The position numbers were made by a program, and so were the translations under genes. Under the pieces are notes generated by a model. The model ran no database searches and was not told where the DNA came from. It was given only the letters and a program-made list of their open reading frames with translations. Of a stretch of 46,037 nt of DNA, positions 1-11,579 are shown one piece after another. Origin of the DNA: Magnetococcales bacterium (GTDB taxonomy: Bacteria; Pseudomonadota; Magnetococcia; Magnetococcales; UBA8363); contig JADFYU010000022.1 in assembly GCA_015232865.1 (NCBI GenBank), forward strand, positions 1-46,037. Direction: 5' to 3'. The first letter of the stretch is position 1, and each line of letters starts with the position of its first letter.

Positions 1-151
1 TTAGCATGAATAATACCGAGCTGTTAACCTATCTTGCAAAGAAAAAAAAAAAGACAACGGAATCCCTTCACCTTTTGTTAAATGGGTTCATTCCATAGAG
101 TCCGATTGGTCAGAAAAATGTTCACCTATTCTAAGTTGGGACAGCCACTGC

Positions 152-634
152 ATGAGCAGCACAACCATTCCCCCATCACAGACCCGAAGCGGGCCGGGTA
201 GAGTGAAAAAAAACAAATCCGGCTCGGTGGATAAAACAAACGGCTGCACCATTAATGCACGCCCAACTGCCGAATCTAGGGTAAAGAGACCAACGACCGA
301 AGATTGGTTTTCCAAAACCAGGCGACAACATCAGCTTGACCGTTTGCTTGGGGAGTTTTTGGTTCTCCATACCGAAGCAATGGCGTCAGTCAAGGAAGAG
401 GTGCAGGACCCCATCAAGCAGGTTGAAGCCTTGACCCGACTCTCGCAGGCATTGGATCGCACCGTGAACGCCCTTGTCAAGGCCACCCCGCCACCGCCCT
501 GTTTAACTATCGCCAGAGATGTGCTACAAAAACAGGTCGTATTTGTCGAAAGACGATTTCCCCAGCATGCGCAAGCTCTACTGGCTATTCTGGAACCGTT
601 CGGCGAGGAATTAATCAAAATCTATGATGAGTGA
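152..634 (+). CDS. Hypothetical protein, 160 aa, N-terminus partly made of a dispersed repeat
   Basis: I do not recognise this family. The C-terminal two thirds (about residue 50 onward) are predicted mostly helical and charged, ending with an acidic tail. Residues of about 27-47 are encoded by one arm of the dispersed palindromic repeat found elsewhere in the window, so the N-terminal third is low-complexity and may be recent. The ATG at 152 has no clear ribosome binding site, and the true start could differ. The stop codon at 632-634 lies about 20 bases before the downstream ferredoxin gene, which suggests co-transcription. The conserved-looking part begins around 'TTEDWFSKTRRQ'. Function unknown. 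Confidence 0.55.
   Translation: MSSTTIPPSQTRSGPGRVKKNKSGSVDKTNGCTINARPTAESRVKRPTTEDWFSKTRRQHQLDRLLGEFLVLHTEAMASVKEEVQDPIKQVEALTRLSQALDRTVNALVKATPPPPCLTIARDVLQKQVVFVERRFPQHAQALLAILEPFGEELIKIYDE
228..292. repeat. Dispersed palindromic repeat, single arm inside a coding region
   Basis: The stretch ending in CAACTGCCGAATCTAGG matches the reverse complement of the left arm of the copy at 28119, including the CCATTAATGCA segment. Only one arm is recognisable. It lies in frame in the gene at 152-634. Confidence 0.65.
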
Positions 635-654
635 ATGGGGGGCTTGGAATTAAT

Positions 655-948
655 ATGATGAACATAACCTTGATTGCCTGTAATAAAGATCGGACAACCG
701 GAAAACCCTCCTGTGCCGGGCGGGGCAGCGAAGCCCTGATAACCCAACTCGAAGAGGCGATCAATAAGGCCGATCTGCCGGTATCTGTCGATCGGGTTCG
801 TTGCCTGGGAGAGTGTCTCAAAGGTCCGAACATGCGGATTGCGCCGGGTGGAAGTTTTTACTATGGCGTCAGCGAAGAGACTTTACCGACGATCCTGGCC
901 GACCTGAAAGCGGCTTTGGAAAAATCGGCGATTGCACCAGCCCCCTGA
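655..948 (+). CDS. Thioredoxin-like [2Fe-2S] ferredoxin
   Basis: A 97-residue protein with four cysteines at 9, 20, 50 and 54 in the order C-x10-C...C-x3-C. This is the ligand layout of the thioredoxin-fold 2Fe-2S ferredoxins (Shethna-type and NuoE-like fold). The segment 'RCLGECLKGPNM' is typical of that family. It is likely a soluble cytoplasmic electron carrier; the partner cannot be read from the sequence. ATG at 655, or the one directly after it at 658, is preferred over an in-frame GTG at 631 that overlaps the previous stop, because a purine-rich GGGG stretch sits at a usable distance. It follows the orphan gene at 152-634 and is convergent with the ATP-grasp gene. Confidence 0.85.
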   Translation: MMNITLIACNKDRTTGKPSCAGRGSEALITQLEEAINKADLPVSVDRVRCLGECLKGPNMRIAPGGSFYYGVSEETLPTILADLKAALEKSAIAPAP

Positions 949-1063
949 ATTCGGCCTTTTTCCCCGCACCATTTCCCCATATTGGCGAGGAGACTTTTTC
1001 TGGTTTGCCAGGTAAATCAGGAGATTGTGCCGATTGTGTGCGGACAACAGCCGACTATAGAAT
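947..1063. repeat. Dispersed palindromic repeat, degenerate copy
   Basis: It begins GAATTCGGC and ends with a right arm (GTGCCGATTGTGTGCGGACA, then CAGCCGACTATAG) matching the right arm at 28240-28280. It fills the gap between the convergent ferredoxin and ATP-grasp genes. Confidence 0.6.
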
Positions 1064-1069
1064 TACAGT

Positions 1070-2179
1070 TCACCGGATGATTCGCACTGGGGCATAACCG
1101 CTGCCCGGCTCTTTGAAGCTGGTCACCTGGCCCTGATAAATCCGGGAACTGACGCCGAGCACCTTCTGGCCGTAAACAAACAGCCGTAGATCGGTTTTCA
1201 TTGGCTTGTCTGCCCAGGGCGTTGGGGTGAGAGAGGGCAAAACCAGCTCTTGTAAAAGGGTCTTCTCGGCGGTCAGGGAGGCAAAGCGGGTGCGGCTGAT
1301 GCTTTTTCCCAGGGTAACGCCACGACTGCCAAAAGAGTCCACCGGTTTGATGACCCAACGGCGCCGCTCTTGCCAGACTTCGGAAGGGTTGCGCTGGGAG
1401 AGCAGTTGACAGGTTGGAATGGTCTCCAAAAGGGTTTTAATCGTTTTCAGGGGCAGCCCCAGTTTTTTGAGGGTTTCTTCATGGCTCCAAATCAACAGGC
1501 GGCGTTTATCCGCCAGCAACCCGTAACTTCTGGGGTTGGGGGTGAGACAGACCCGTCCCGCCAGATAAGCGGCCCGCAATCCGGCCATGGCCTCGGTTTC
1601 CAGATAGAAGTCACAGTGGCGGTTGTAGATCAGATCCACCGCTTTTCCCGCCAAAAACACCCCATCAGCCCCCGATTGCAACGCCTCTGGTGCCACCACC
1701 TGAGCGTCGACCCCCCAAGCCTGAAAGAGCCGGGCATATTCGAGCATTTCCGGGTAGAGGTACTGTTTTTCCGGTTCGCTGTCCAAAACAACAATCCGCT
1801 TGGGTTTGTTAAGAGTACCACGGCTGTATTTTTCCATCTCCTGTGTAAAAGTGGAGAGCAGGAGTTGAACCGGGCGCTGATTGAGTTTTGGAGCCTGATC
1901 CCGATGGGATTGCCAGGCCAGCAGGGCGCCACCAGCATTGGTGTTGACCTCGATGAGTTGTGGCCCCTGAGGGGTCAGGTGAAAATCATAGCCCATCATG
2001 ACGGAATCGTGGCCGGGGTCGTGTTGAGCGGATTCGGGTAGGTGCGGAGTGACCAGGGCCACGTATTCGGGCTGCTTATGGAGTTGGTAGAGGGTTTCTA
2101 CCAGGCGAATCATTTTTTTTAAGTCTCTGGCCGGTAAATCTACCGGGCAATCTTTGGCGTTGGGAGTCGCTTCAATCAT
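1070..2179 (-). CDS. ATP-grasp domain protein of unknown substrate
   Basis: A protein of about 369 residues. It has features of the ATP-grasp fold: the segment 'LIEVNTNAGG' followed later by 'RRWVIKPVDSFGSRG' (lysine and glycine-rich loop that would contact ATP) and 'MKTDLRLFVYGQKVLGVSSR'. These enzymes join a carboxylate to an amine or thiol via an acyl phosphate. The order, with the asparagine-rich motif before the glycine loop, hints at a permuted or unusual subgroup; the substrate is unknown. Start ATG at 2179 (GAGG just upstream) is chosen over an upstream in-frame start that would run into the transporter gene. It sits 7 bases after the transporter's restored-frame stop, so the two form an operon and may share a substrate. 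Confidence 0.75.
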   Translation of the reverse strand: MIEATPNAKDCPVDLPARDLKKMIRLVETLYQLHKQPEYVALVTPHLPESAQHDPGHDSVMMGYDFHLTPQGPQLIEVNTNAGGALLAWQSHRDQAPKLNQRPVQLLLSTFTQEMEKYSRGTLNKPKRIVVLDSEPEKQYLYPEMLEYARLFQAWGVDAQVVAPEALQSGADGVFLAGKAVDLIYNRHCDFYLETEAMAGLRAAYLAGRVCLTPNPRSYGLLADKRRLLIWSHEETLKKLGLPLKTIKTLLETIPTCQLLSQRNPSEVWQERRRWVIKPVDSFGSRGVTLGKSISRTRFASLTAEKTLLQELVLPSLTPTPWADKPMKTDLRLFVYGQKVLGVSSRIYQGQVTSFKEPGSGYAPVRIIR

Positions 2180-2186
2180 GAGGACC

Positions 2187-3339
2187 TCATTGTAAATAAA
2201 GAGAGCGGGCGTGGTGATTGGCTGCCCGAATGGAGACCAGAACCCCCAACCCGGCAACTGCCGACATGATGGCAAAAAGCGGTTCTGCACCGGTCTTTTC
2301 GAAGAGAAATCCGGAACTCAGCAGGCCGATCCCCCCCCCCCACCCCGAAGGAGAGGGCCGAATACCAAGCTTGAGCCGTAGCGCGGGTGCCGTGGGGGGC
2401 CATTTCAAAGACCCGTTGTACCGAGGCGACATGGAAGGCGCCGAATGTGGCGCCATGGAGCAGTTGACCGATAATCAGCAGAGGCCAGTAGAGGGTCAAC
2501 GCATAGATACCCCAGCGCAGGCTGGCCAATATCAACGATCCGGTCAGGATGGCGGAAAGACCGAACCGAAGCAACAGCGGACGTGTGCGCATCATGAATG
2601 CCACCTCCGCCAACACACCGAGAGACCAAAGCAGGCCGATGGCTGTTTTGGAAAAGCCGTTTTGATGCAGATGGATGGACATAAAACCATAATAGGCTCC
2701 ATGGGAGAGCTGCATCAAGAGGGTGGTCAGATAAAACCAGCGTACCTCCGGTCTCCGAAATAGCCGACGGGCGCCTGGCTCAATCTGCTGGGGGTGGGTT
2801 TCGCCTTGGGGCAGAAAAAGCGAGAGGATGCCGCCCATCAATAAAAGCAAAACCAGGATGCCGGGAACCATCCCCAGCCCCCAATAATCGGTAATCTGGC
2901 CCATGGCTAGGGAGAGCAGGATGAATCCCCAGGAGCCCCAGAGTCGAACCCGCCCGTAATCGGCGTTATGTCGTGTCACCACCTCCAAGGTGGTCACCTC
3001 AACCAGAGCCAGAGGGCCGGTATGAAAAAAACTGTAGATACCGGTTGCAATCAGGAGTAGAGAGAGGGTTGTACCGAAGAGAAACATCGAGGCGGTAACA
3101 GCGGCGGCAAAGGAGGTGAAGACGATCACCCGATGTCGGGAACCCCGGTCGGCCAATCCGCCCCAAATCGGTGGAGCCAAGACCTTGATGCCCAGAGCCA
3201 GAGCGGTCAGTAAGCCGATGGCCTCGGCATTGTGGCCCAGGTGAGACATGTAGAGAGGCCAAAAGGGAATCCAGACCCCTAAAACGGCAAAATAACAGGC
3301 ATAAAAGCCAGAGAGGGTCCAGTAGGTTCCAGTTGTCAA
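2187..3339 (-). pseudogene. MFS transporter (3-phenylpropionate/nucleoside-permease-like), frameshifted at a G tract
   Basis: Residues 1-330 read as a 12-helix major facilitator: 'GLADRGSRHRVI' is the loop 2-3 motif, and 'YGRVRLWGSWGFI' is the hallmark of the MFS_1-like 3-phenylpropionate transporter group. At an 11-base run of C on the plus strand (2331-2341; G in the gene) the frame breaks. The original frame then gives an arginine-rich non-membrane tail to 2176. The next frame continues the membrane protein ('GIGLLSSGFLFEKTG...'), ending at 2187. Removing one base restores a 383-residue protein. The start is a TTG at 3339 with no strong ribosome binding site; I see no better one. Followed by the ATP-grasp gene. 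The shift could be a sequencing error, a true mutation or a phase-variable switch. Confidence 0.8.
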
Positions 3340-3384
3340 ATTCTTGAGTCTTGCCGAGGGGTTGATTATTAGTGATTAGAGTGA

Positions 3385-3396
3385 TGTGTATACACA
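3385..3396. promoter_or_regulatory. Perfect 12-bp palindrome upstream of the MFS gene
   Basis: TGTGTATACACA is a perfect palindrome about 46 bases upstream of the transporter start, a plausible operator position. The form resembles GntR-type half sites, but the regulator is unknown. Confidence 0.4.
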
Positions 3397-3406
3397 ATCC
3401 AGTCTT

Positions 3407-3506
3407 ACCCAGATTCGGCAGTTATCCGTACGCAATCGGTACAACCTCTTGATTAACCAAGTAAACTGTTGGACCACTTATGCACAACCAACGGCCAAAT
3501 CTGGGT
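3407..3506. repeat. Dispersed palindromic repeat, full-length copy
   Basis: A 100-bp imperfect palindrome. The left end is ACCCAGATTCGGCAGTT and the right end is the inverted form ending CCAAATCTGGGT, with internal TTGATT as in other copies. It lies between the divergent MFS and Cache genes. Confidence 0.75.
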
Positions 3507-3697
3507 TAAAAATCGTCCTTTCCGGTAGAATTGTCAAGCTGTGAGGGTGAATTTACAGTATTTTTCCAGATAAACCAATAAGTTGTTTTGTTTTTTTTCG
3601 GCTGGGACTCAAAATTAGGATTGCTTGTTGTTTTTCGGTGTTTGTTCTATTCTGACCGGATATGGGTAATCAATAAATCCGGACGATGGAGGGACTC

Positions 3698-4186
3698 ATG
3701 CAAAAAAGAGTGTTGGGTATTCTGCTGGTGGTCGGGATAATGCTGGTGGCCGGGCGAACATCAACGGCGGCCGAGGTGGCCGATGAGATGGGGACCGTTT
3801 TTGAGGCCAGAACCTTGTGCCGGAAAGCCATGATCACCCTTTATAAAATCGGCTCCGAACAGGCTTTTAAACAGTTTTCTGACCCGAACGGCGGATTTTT
3901 GGAGAAAGATCTCTATGTTTTCTGCATGGATAAGGACGGCGTCATGCTATCCCATGCCGAAAATCCGGAGCTGGTCGGACAAAACATGATCAATTTCAAC
4001 CAGTATGGCGAGCCACTCTTCCAAGAAATGGTCAATCTCGCTCGGACCACACGAGAGGGGTGGATCAGTTATCATTGGCCCTATCCCGGCACCGGAGAGG
4101 TGCGAGAAAAACTGAGCTATATCATCGCTCACCCTTCCGGTTTTTTCTGTGGGGTGGGGGCGTATAAAGAGCTGGAAAACCAATAA
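3698..4186 (+). CDS. Secreted single Cache-domain protein
   Basis: A 162-residue protein with an N-terminal signal peptide (about residues 1-25, 'MQKRVLGILLVVGIMLVAG') followed by one small-ligand-binding Cache domain (sCache_2 type): 'EKDLYVFCMDKDGVMLSHAENPELVGQNM', then 'GWISYHWPYPGTG' and 'KLSYIIAHPSGFFCGVGAYK'. In receptors this domain binds small organic ligands; here it stands alone with no transmembrane or signalling part, so it is probably a periplasmic binding protein. ATG at 3698 is chosen because GGAGGG lies just upstream; the ATG at 3686 overlaps that site. It stands alone upstream of polA. Confidence 0.85.
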   Translation: MQKRVLGILLVVGIMLVAGRTSTAAEVADEMGTVFEARTLCRKAMITLYKIGSEQAFKQFSDPNGGFLEKDLYVFCMDKDGVMLSHAENPELVGQNMINFNQYGEPLFQEMVNLARTTREGWISYHWPYPGTGEVREKLSYIIAHPSGFFCGVGAYKELENQ

Positions 4187-4261
4187 ATCAATCCCGGTTA
4201 TTTCTAAAAAATCTGGGCAACAGAGCGTTTATTCCTGGAAAAACGGATTAAAGAGAATCGC

Positions 4262-7033
4262 ATGGAATCTTTGGAGCAAAAAAAGCTGTTTCTAATCGAT
4301 GGCTCTGGCTACATTTATCGGGCTTTCTACGCCATTCGCAATATGTCTCGCCGGGATGGCTTTCCCACCAATGCCCTGTTTGGCTTCGTCAAAATGTTGC
4401 AAAAAGTGGTTCTGGAGCACAAACCGGATTATCTGGCTCTGGTCTTCGACGAAAAAGGGCCGACCTTTCGCAACGATCTGGATGTCAACTATAAGGCCAA
4501 TCGAAAACCCATGCCGGACGAGTTGCAGGCGCAGGTGCCGCTGATTCGTCAGGCGGTGTCGGCATTCAACATCCCCATTTTTTCCCTGCCTGGATATGAG
4601 GCTGACGATATTCTCGGAACCCTGTCCCATGCCGGTGAGCAGGCCGGTATGTCGGTGGTTGTCGTCTCCGGCGACAAGGATATGATGCAGTTGGTGAGTC
4701 CCAGTGTTTCCCTGTTGGATACCGGTAAGGATCAATGGTTTCAAGCGGCGGAAGTTCAAGAAAAATGGGGGGTGCCCCCAGAAAAAGTGACCCAGGTGAT
4801 GGCCTTGACCGGCGATACCTCGGATAACATTCCCGGTGTACCGAAAATCGGCATAAAAACCGCCATTCAACTGATTAACGAATTTGGTGACCTGGAGACC
4901 CTTTTGGCCCAGGCCCATACTATCAAGCAGACCATGCGGCGCAATAACCTCATCGAGTTTGCCGATCAAGCCCGGCTTTCCATGCAGTTGGTAACCATTG
5001 ATCGTCAGGTTCCGGTTGATTGTGATCTGACTCGGCTGAAACGGGCGAAGCCGGATAAAGTGGCGTTGAAAGCCCTCTACACCGAGATGGAATTTACTTC
5101 CTTGCTCAGACAGTTGGAGCAGGCCGAAGCGAGTGCCTCTTCGCCATCGAACGGGACGGCCAGTTCATCCTCAGCGTTGGATGATGAGGCGGCCTGCCAA
5201 CAGGAAGAACCAGCCGTCCAATCCCTGGACTATCGAATTTTGGTCACGGAAGGCGCTTTTCGTGGATTTCTGGCTGAACTTCAAAGTAAAAAACGGTTTA
5301 GTTTTGATACGGAGACAACCGGAACAGATCCGGTGCGGGCAGAGTTGGTCGGCTTGTCCTTCTCCTGGAAAACCGGTCAGGCCACCTATCTGCCGGTGGC
5401 CCATACCAAAGAGGCTGCCCCCAACGGACAGCTCAATCGAGATCGGGTTTTGGCGGCACTTAAACCCATCCTGGAAGATCCCGGCCGGGCTAAAACCGGC
5501 CAAAACATAAAATATGAGTATGTGGTACTACTAAAATATGGCATCCGTCTGGCCGGCATGGATCGGGATCCCATGCTTTTTTCACACCTGATTTACGGCA
5601 ATGTTCGCCGCCATAATCTGGATGCCATCGCTTTGGACGAGTTGGGTCGCACCACCATCACCTTCAAAGAGGTGGCCGGGATCGGAAAAAAACAGGTTTG
5701 TTTCAACGAGGTCTCACTGGAAAAGGCCGGACCTTATGCCTGTGAGGATGCTGAGGTGACCTGGCAGGCCGCAGAACGAATGGAGCCGACCTTGGTGGCC
5801 ATGGAGTCGGTTTGGCAACTGTATCAGCAGGTAGAACGCCCTCTTATTGCGGTTTTAGGGGATATGGAGCAGGCCGGAGTCTTGATCGACAGACCGCTTC
5901 TAAAACAGATGTCTGAGGGGTTTACCAAACGTCGGCAGGTGTTGGTCGAGCAGATTCATGGTTTGGCCGGAGAGACGTTCAACGTCAACTCCACCCAACA
6001 GTTGGGCCATATTCTATTTGAAAAAATGGGCCTGAAAGGGGGCAAAAAAACCAAGACCGGTTTTTCTACCGATGTGACGGTTTTGACCAAACTGGCTGAT
6101 AAGGGTCATGAGTTGCCGATCAAATTGCTGGAATACCGATCTCTGACCAAACTGCAATCCACCTACACCGACGCCCTACAAGAGCTGATCAATCCCGAAA
6201 CCGGTCGGGTACATACCAGCTATAATCAGGGGGTGGCCTTAACTGGTCGCCTCTCCTCCTCCGAGCCTAACTTACAAAATATTCCCATTCGTACCGAAGA
6301 GGGCCGTGCCATCCGTCAGGCTTTCATCGCCCCGGAGGGGTGGCTGTTGCTGGCGGCAGACTACAGCCAGATCGAGCTGCGTCTGCTGGCGCACATGGGG
6401 CAGGTCCCCCGGTTGATGGAGGCGTTTGCCCAGGATCAGGATATTCACTCGGCAACGGCGGCAGAACTTTTTGGTGCGTCTCTGTTTGGGGTGGACCCCG
6501 AACAGAGACGCATGGCCAAAACCATCAACTTTGGTTTGGTCTACGGCATGAGCGAATATGGTCTGGCCAAACGGTTGGGCATCTCCAACAGGGAAGCTCG
6601 CGACTATATGAGCCTCTATTTTAAACGATATGACGGGGTGCGCAGCTATATGGACAGCAATGTTCAGTTTGCCCAGACCCATGGTTATGTCGAGAGTATC
6701 GGTGGTCGGCGCTGTTTTATACGAGATATCGAAAATAGCAACCGCAATCTCCGGGAGCTGGCCGAGCGCACCGCCATCAATGCGCCCTTGCAAGGATCGG
6801 CTGCCGATTTGATCAAAATGGCCATGATTCGTCTCCACCGAACCCTCCGCGAGAACAACAGCCGAAGTCGGATGATCTTGCAGGTTCATGACGAGTTGGT
6901 ATTGGAGGTGCCCAAGGAGGAGTTGGAGAGAGTCAAGCTTTGGGTCCGGGAAGCCATGGAAGGGGCCATGGAGCTGTCGGTTCCCCTGAAAGTGGATATG
7001 GGGGTGGGTGTTAATTGGGATGAGGCGCATTAG
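4262..7033 (+). CDS. polA: DNA polymerase I
   Basis: A 923-residue full-length PolA for Okazaki-fragment processing and repair synthesis. Domains in order: 5'-3' exonuclease (about 1-290, 'FLIDGSGYIYRAFYAI', 'GYEADDILGTL', 'VSGDKDMMQLV'), 3'-5' proofreading exonuclease (about 330-510), and polymerase (about 540-923). The proofreading DxE motif is intact (D349, E351 in 'FDTETTG'). Polymerase motif A 'DYSQIELRLLAH' begins at D700; motif B 'RRMAKTINFGLVYG' and motif C 'VHDELVLEV' (D877, E878) are complete. Start ATG 4262 gives the standard N-terminus. It is followed after 8 bases by aat, and then ligA, suggesting one transcription unit. Confidence 0.97.
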   Translation: MESLEQKKLFLIDGSGYIYRAFYAIRNMSRRDGFPTNALFGFVKMLQKVVLEHKPDYLALVFDEKGPTFRNDLDVNYKANRKPMPDELQAQVPLIRQAVSAFNIPIFSLPGYEADDILGTLSHAGEQAGMSVVVVSGDKDMMQLVSPSVSLLDTGKDQWFQAAEVQEKWGVPPEKVTQVMALTGDTSDNIPGVPKIGIKTAIQLINEFGDLETLLAQAHTIKQTMRRNNLIEFADQARLSMQLVTIDRQVPVDCDLTRLKRAKPDKVALKALYTEMEFTSLLRQLEQAEASASSPSNGTASSSSALDDEAACQQEEPAVQSLDYRILVTEGAFRGFLAELQSKKRFSFDTETTGTDPVRAELVGLSFSWKTGQATYLPVAHTKEAAPNGQLNRDRVLAALKPILEDPGRAKTGQNIKYEYVVLLKYGIRLAGMDRDPMLFSHLIYGNVRRHNLDAIALDELGRTTITFKEVAGIGKKQVCFNEVSLEKAGPYACEDAEVTWQAAERMEPTLVAMESVWQLYQQVERPLIAVLGDMEQAGVLIDRPLLKQMSEGFTKRRQVLVEQIHGLAGETFNVNSTQQLGHILFEKMGLKGGKKTKTGFSTDVTVLTKLADKGHELPIKLLEYRSLTKLQSTYTDALQELINPETGRVHTSYNQGVALTGRLSSSEPNLQNIPIRTEEGRAIRQAFIAPEGWLLLAADYSQIELRLLAHMGQVPRLMEAFAQDQDIHSATAAELFGASLFGVDPEQRRMAKTINFGLVYGMSEYGLAKRLGISNREARDYMSLYFKRYDGVRSYMDSNVQFAQTHGYVESIGGRRCFIRDIENSNRNLRELAERTAINAPLQGSAADLIKMAMIRLHRTLRENNSRSRMILQVHDELVLEVPKEELERVKLWVREAMEGAMELSVPLKVDMGVGVNWDEAH

Positions 7034-7041
7034 GCGCGATC

Positions 7042-9865
<2,824 letters not shown>

Positions 9866-9964
9866 GCCCCGGTTCAGAGCGGCCCAGCCCGCATCCATAA
9901 CAACCCGTTGCCTAATAATGCAGGCTCAAGTCCGCCAACCGCCGTTTATAGGTAGGATTGTCGA

Positions 9965-11128
9965 TCACATAAATACATCGTCCAATGTTTTGGCATCCAA
10001 TATACGATCACACCAGATCTCCAAGCTGCTCTGATCGGCAGAGTGGACCTTTTCGGACACCCATCTTGGTAAGGATTCGAAGCGTCGGTTAAGCTGGCGA
10101 AGCAAGAAAACGGCCTCTCCTTCTTGACGACCTTCTTGACGACCTTCTTGACGACCTTCTTGACGACCTTCTTGACGACCTTCTTGACGACCTTCTTGAC
10201 GACCTTCTTGACGACCTTCTTGACGACCTTCTTGACGACCTTCTTGACGACCTTCTTGACGACCTTCTTGACGACCTTCTTGACGACCTTCTTGACGACC
10301 TTCTTGACGACCTTCTTGACGACCTTCTTGCCAACCTTCTTGACGACCCTTTTGCCAACCTTCCTCTTTCCACTGTTTAGTCCATTCTTGTACAGTTTCT
10401 GCTAACATGGCATCTACCTCCGTCAACTCTGACATTTCTGGCACGACTTGCCCTGGAACTTTTTTCGGTAACAATACTCGACCCAACCAGATCGTGAAGG
10501 CTCTTCTAAGGCTGCTCTGCTCTGGAGCCTTCAACCAACCAGCCAGTTCTTTCAAAACAGATCGGATATCTTCTGGATTTCGGCTTTTTTCAAAACGAAA
10601 CAGTGCTGCGGCAAGGTTTCTTTTTTCAGCAAGTTCCGCATCATCGTAGCGCACTTCATCAACCAGCAGATATTTCATGTGTGGTCGATACTGGCCCAGC
10701 CCGGCGGGAACCGGAGTGATCAACTCGCCGATATCCAATGCGGCTGTCCATTCTGGTTTCCCATTGAACAGTACCACGGGAAGAACGGGTGGTAACTTCT
10801 CCCCAGGTTTGATTTGCCCACTCTTGATCAGATCCTGATAAAGAAGCATGACATAAGCCGACATTCGTACCGACATAAATGGATCGACTGTCGATTGAAA
10901 CTCCAAAATCAGATAGATGATGATCCAATCTTGACCCCAGCGCACTTTCCAAATGATGTCATCTTGCCGATCACGCAGGTCATCTGTGACATAGCTGCCG
11001 TTGACCTTCTCAAGGGTATTGAAATCCAGCTCTTCAACCCAGTCCTCTTTTACAAATCCCTGGAGAAGATCCCGAACCATCTCTTGGTGGCTGAAAATCT
11101 GTTTATAACCGCTATCGTGGCCTGCCAC
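9965..11128 (-). CDS. Rpn-family nuclease/putative transposase with RQEG repeat tail
   Basis: A 387-residue protein. The first 250 residues match the Rpn family (recombination-promoting nuclease, PD-(D/E)XK fold, related to transposase_31): 'HDSGYKQIFSHQEMVRDLLQGFV', 'DDIIWKVRW' and 'IYLILEFQSTVDPFMSVRM', with the D...ExQ catalytic core. Known members cut DNA and raise recA-independent recombination. Residues of about 255-340 are a run of the four-residue unit RQEG, followed by a short conserved C-terminus ('FLLRQLNRRFESLP'). Similar charged repeats near the C-terminus are common in the family, but this run is unusually long and pure. GTG at 11128 has GAGGA upstream. It is a single-gene unit. 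Confidence 0.88.
   Translation of the reverse strand: MAGHDSGYKQIFSHQEMVRDLLQGFVKEDWVEELDFNTLEKVNGSYVTDDLRDRQDDIIWKVRWGQDWIIIYLILEFQSTVDPFMSVRMSAYVMLLYQDLIKSGQIKPGEKLPPVLPVVLFNGKPEWTAALDIGELITPVPAGLGQYRPHMKYLLVDEVRYDDAELAEKRNLAAALFRFEKSRNPEDIRSVLKELAGWLKAPEQSSLRRAFTIWLGRVLLPKKVPGQVVPEMSELTEVDAMLAETVQEWTKQWKEEGWQKGRQEGWQEGRQEGRQEGRQEGRQEGRQEGRQEGRQEGRQEGRQEGRQEGRQEGRQEGRQEGRQEGRQEGRQEGRQEGEAVFLLRQLNRRFESLPRWVSEKVHSADQSSLEIWCDRILDAKTLDDVFM
10119..10330. repeat. 12-bp tandem repeat within the Rpn gene
   Basis: The unit CCTTCTTGACGA is repeated just under 18 times without a visible mismatch, with degenerate units continuing to about 10360. The unit is four codons, so gain or loss of units keeps the reading frame. 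Confidence 0.95.
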
Positions 11129-11579
11129 TTGGTCTATCCTCGAAAGGGTTTAAAACATCAGGAGTATTTTTGATGGTTGGCTCCCAATGAACTCACCAAT
11201 CATTTATCTTCTCATGATTTTCCATTAATTTTCCTGATTCGTCCAGAAAAAACTGATGTCAAGCTTTCATCCTGGAGACGACAGTTGTCAGTCTGTATCT
11301 TTCGTGAATAAATAATTGATTGATTGTGATAATCATAAAAAACCTCATTACCAGCCAAATCTGATGCCTTTATTTTTCACCAAAGGCATCAGATAAACCC
11401 ATGAATCGAGCCATGCGCAGCATACCCAGTTGCCGTTTCCAGGTTCACCTGAATAAAAAAATTGATTGACCGAAAAACAGCCTAAAAAATGGTAATGAAC
11501 AGGAGCGGGAGAGGGTTGGCTTTGTATCGGATTGGCCGGTCCGTATCGATCGGGACCGGCCAAAGAGGGGGGTATTGGT
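11129..11579. other. Intergenic stretch with two perfect hairpins
   Basis: No credible gene is seen between the Rpn gene start and the end of sqr. A hairpin with 11-bp perfect arms TTGGCCGGTCC/GGACCGGCCAA (11532-11542 and 11553-11563) lies 17 bases beyond the sqr stop. A second with arms CTGATGCCTTT/AAAGGCATCAG lies at 11361-11371 and 11382-11392. Neither has a clear T run in the sqr direction, so terminator function is likely for the first by position but not proven. Confidence 0.5.
11532..11563 (-). terminator. Hairpin after sqr, probable terminator
   Basis: An 11-bp perfect GC-rich stem with a 10-base loop, 17 bases downstream of the sqr stop codon. There is no T tract. Confidence 0.45.

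Noticed and set aside
1..151. Possible end of an upstream gene at the left edge
   Set aside because: Stops occur within the first bases in several frames and no conserved peptide can be read; nothing to support.
10119..10330. CRISPR-like array
   Set aside because: The units are contiguous 12-mers in frame within a coding sequence, without spacers.
11348..11563. 71-codon open frame on the minus strand after sqr
   Set aside because: It runs through a perfect hairpin, shows no recognisable family and has no ribosome binding site; treated as noncoding.
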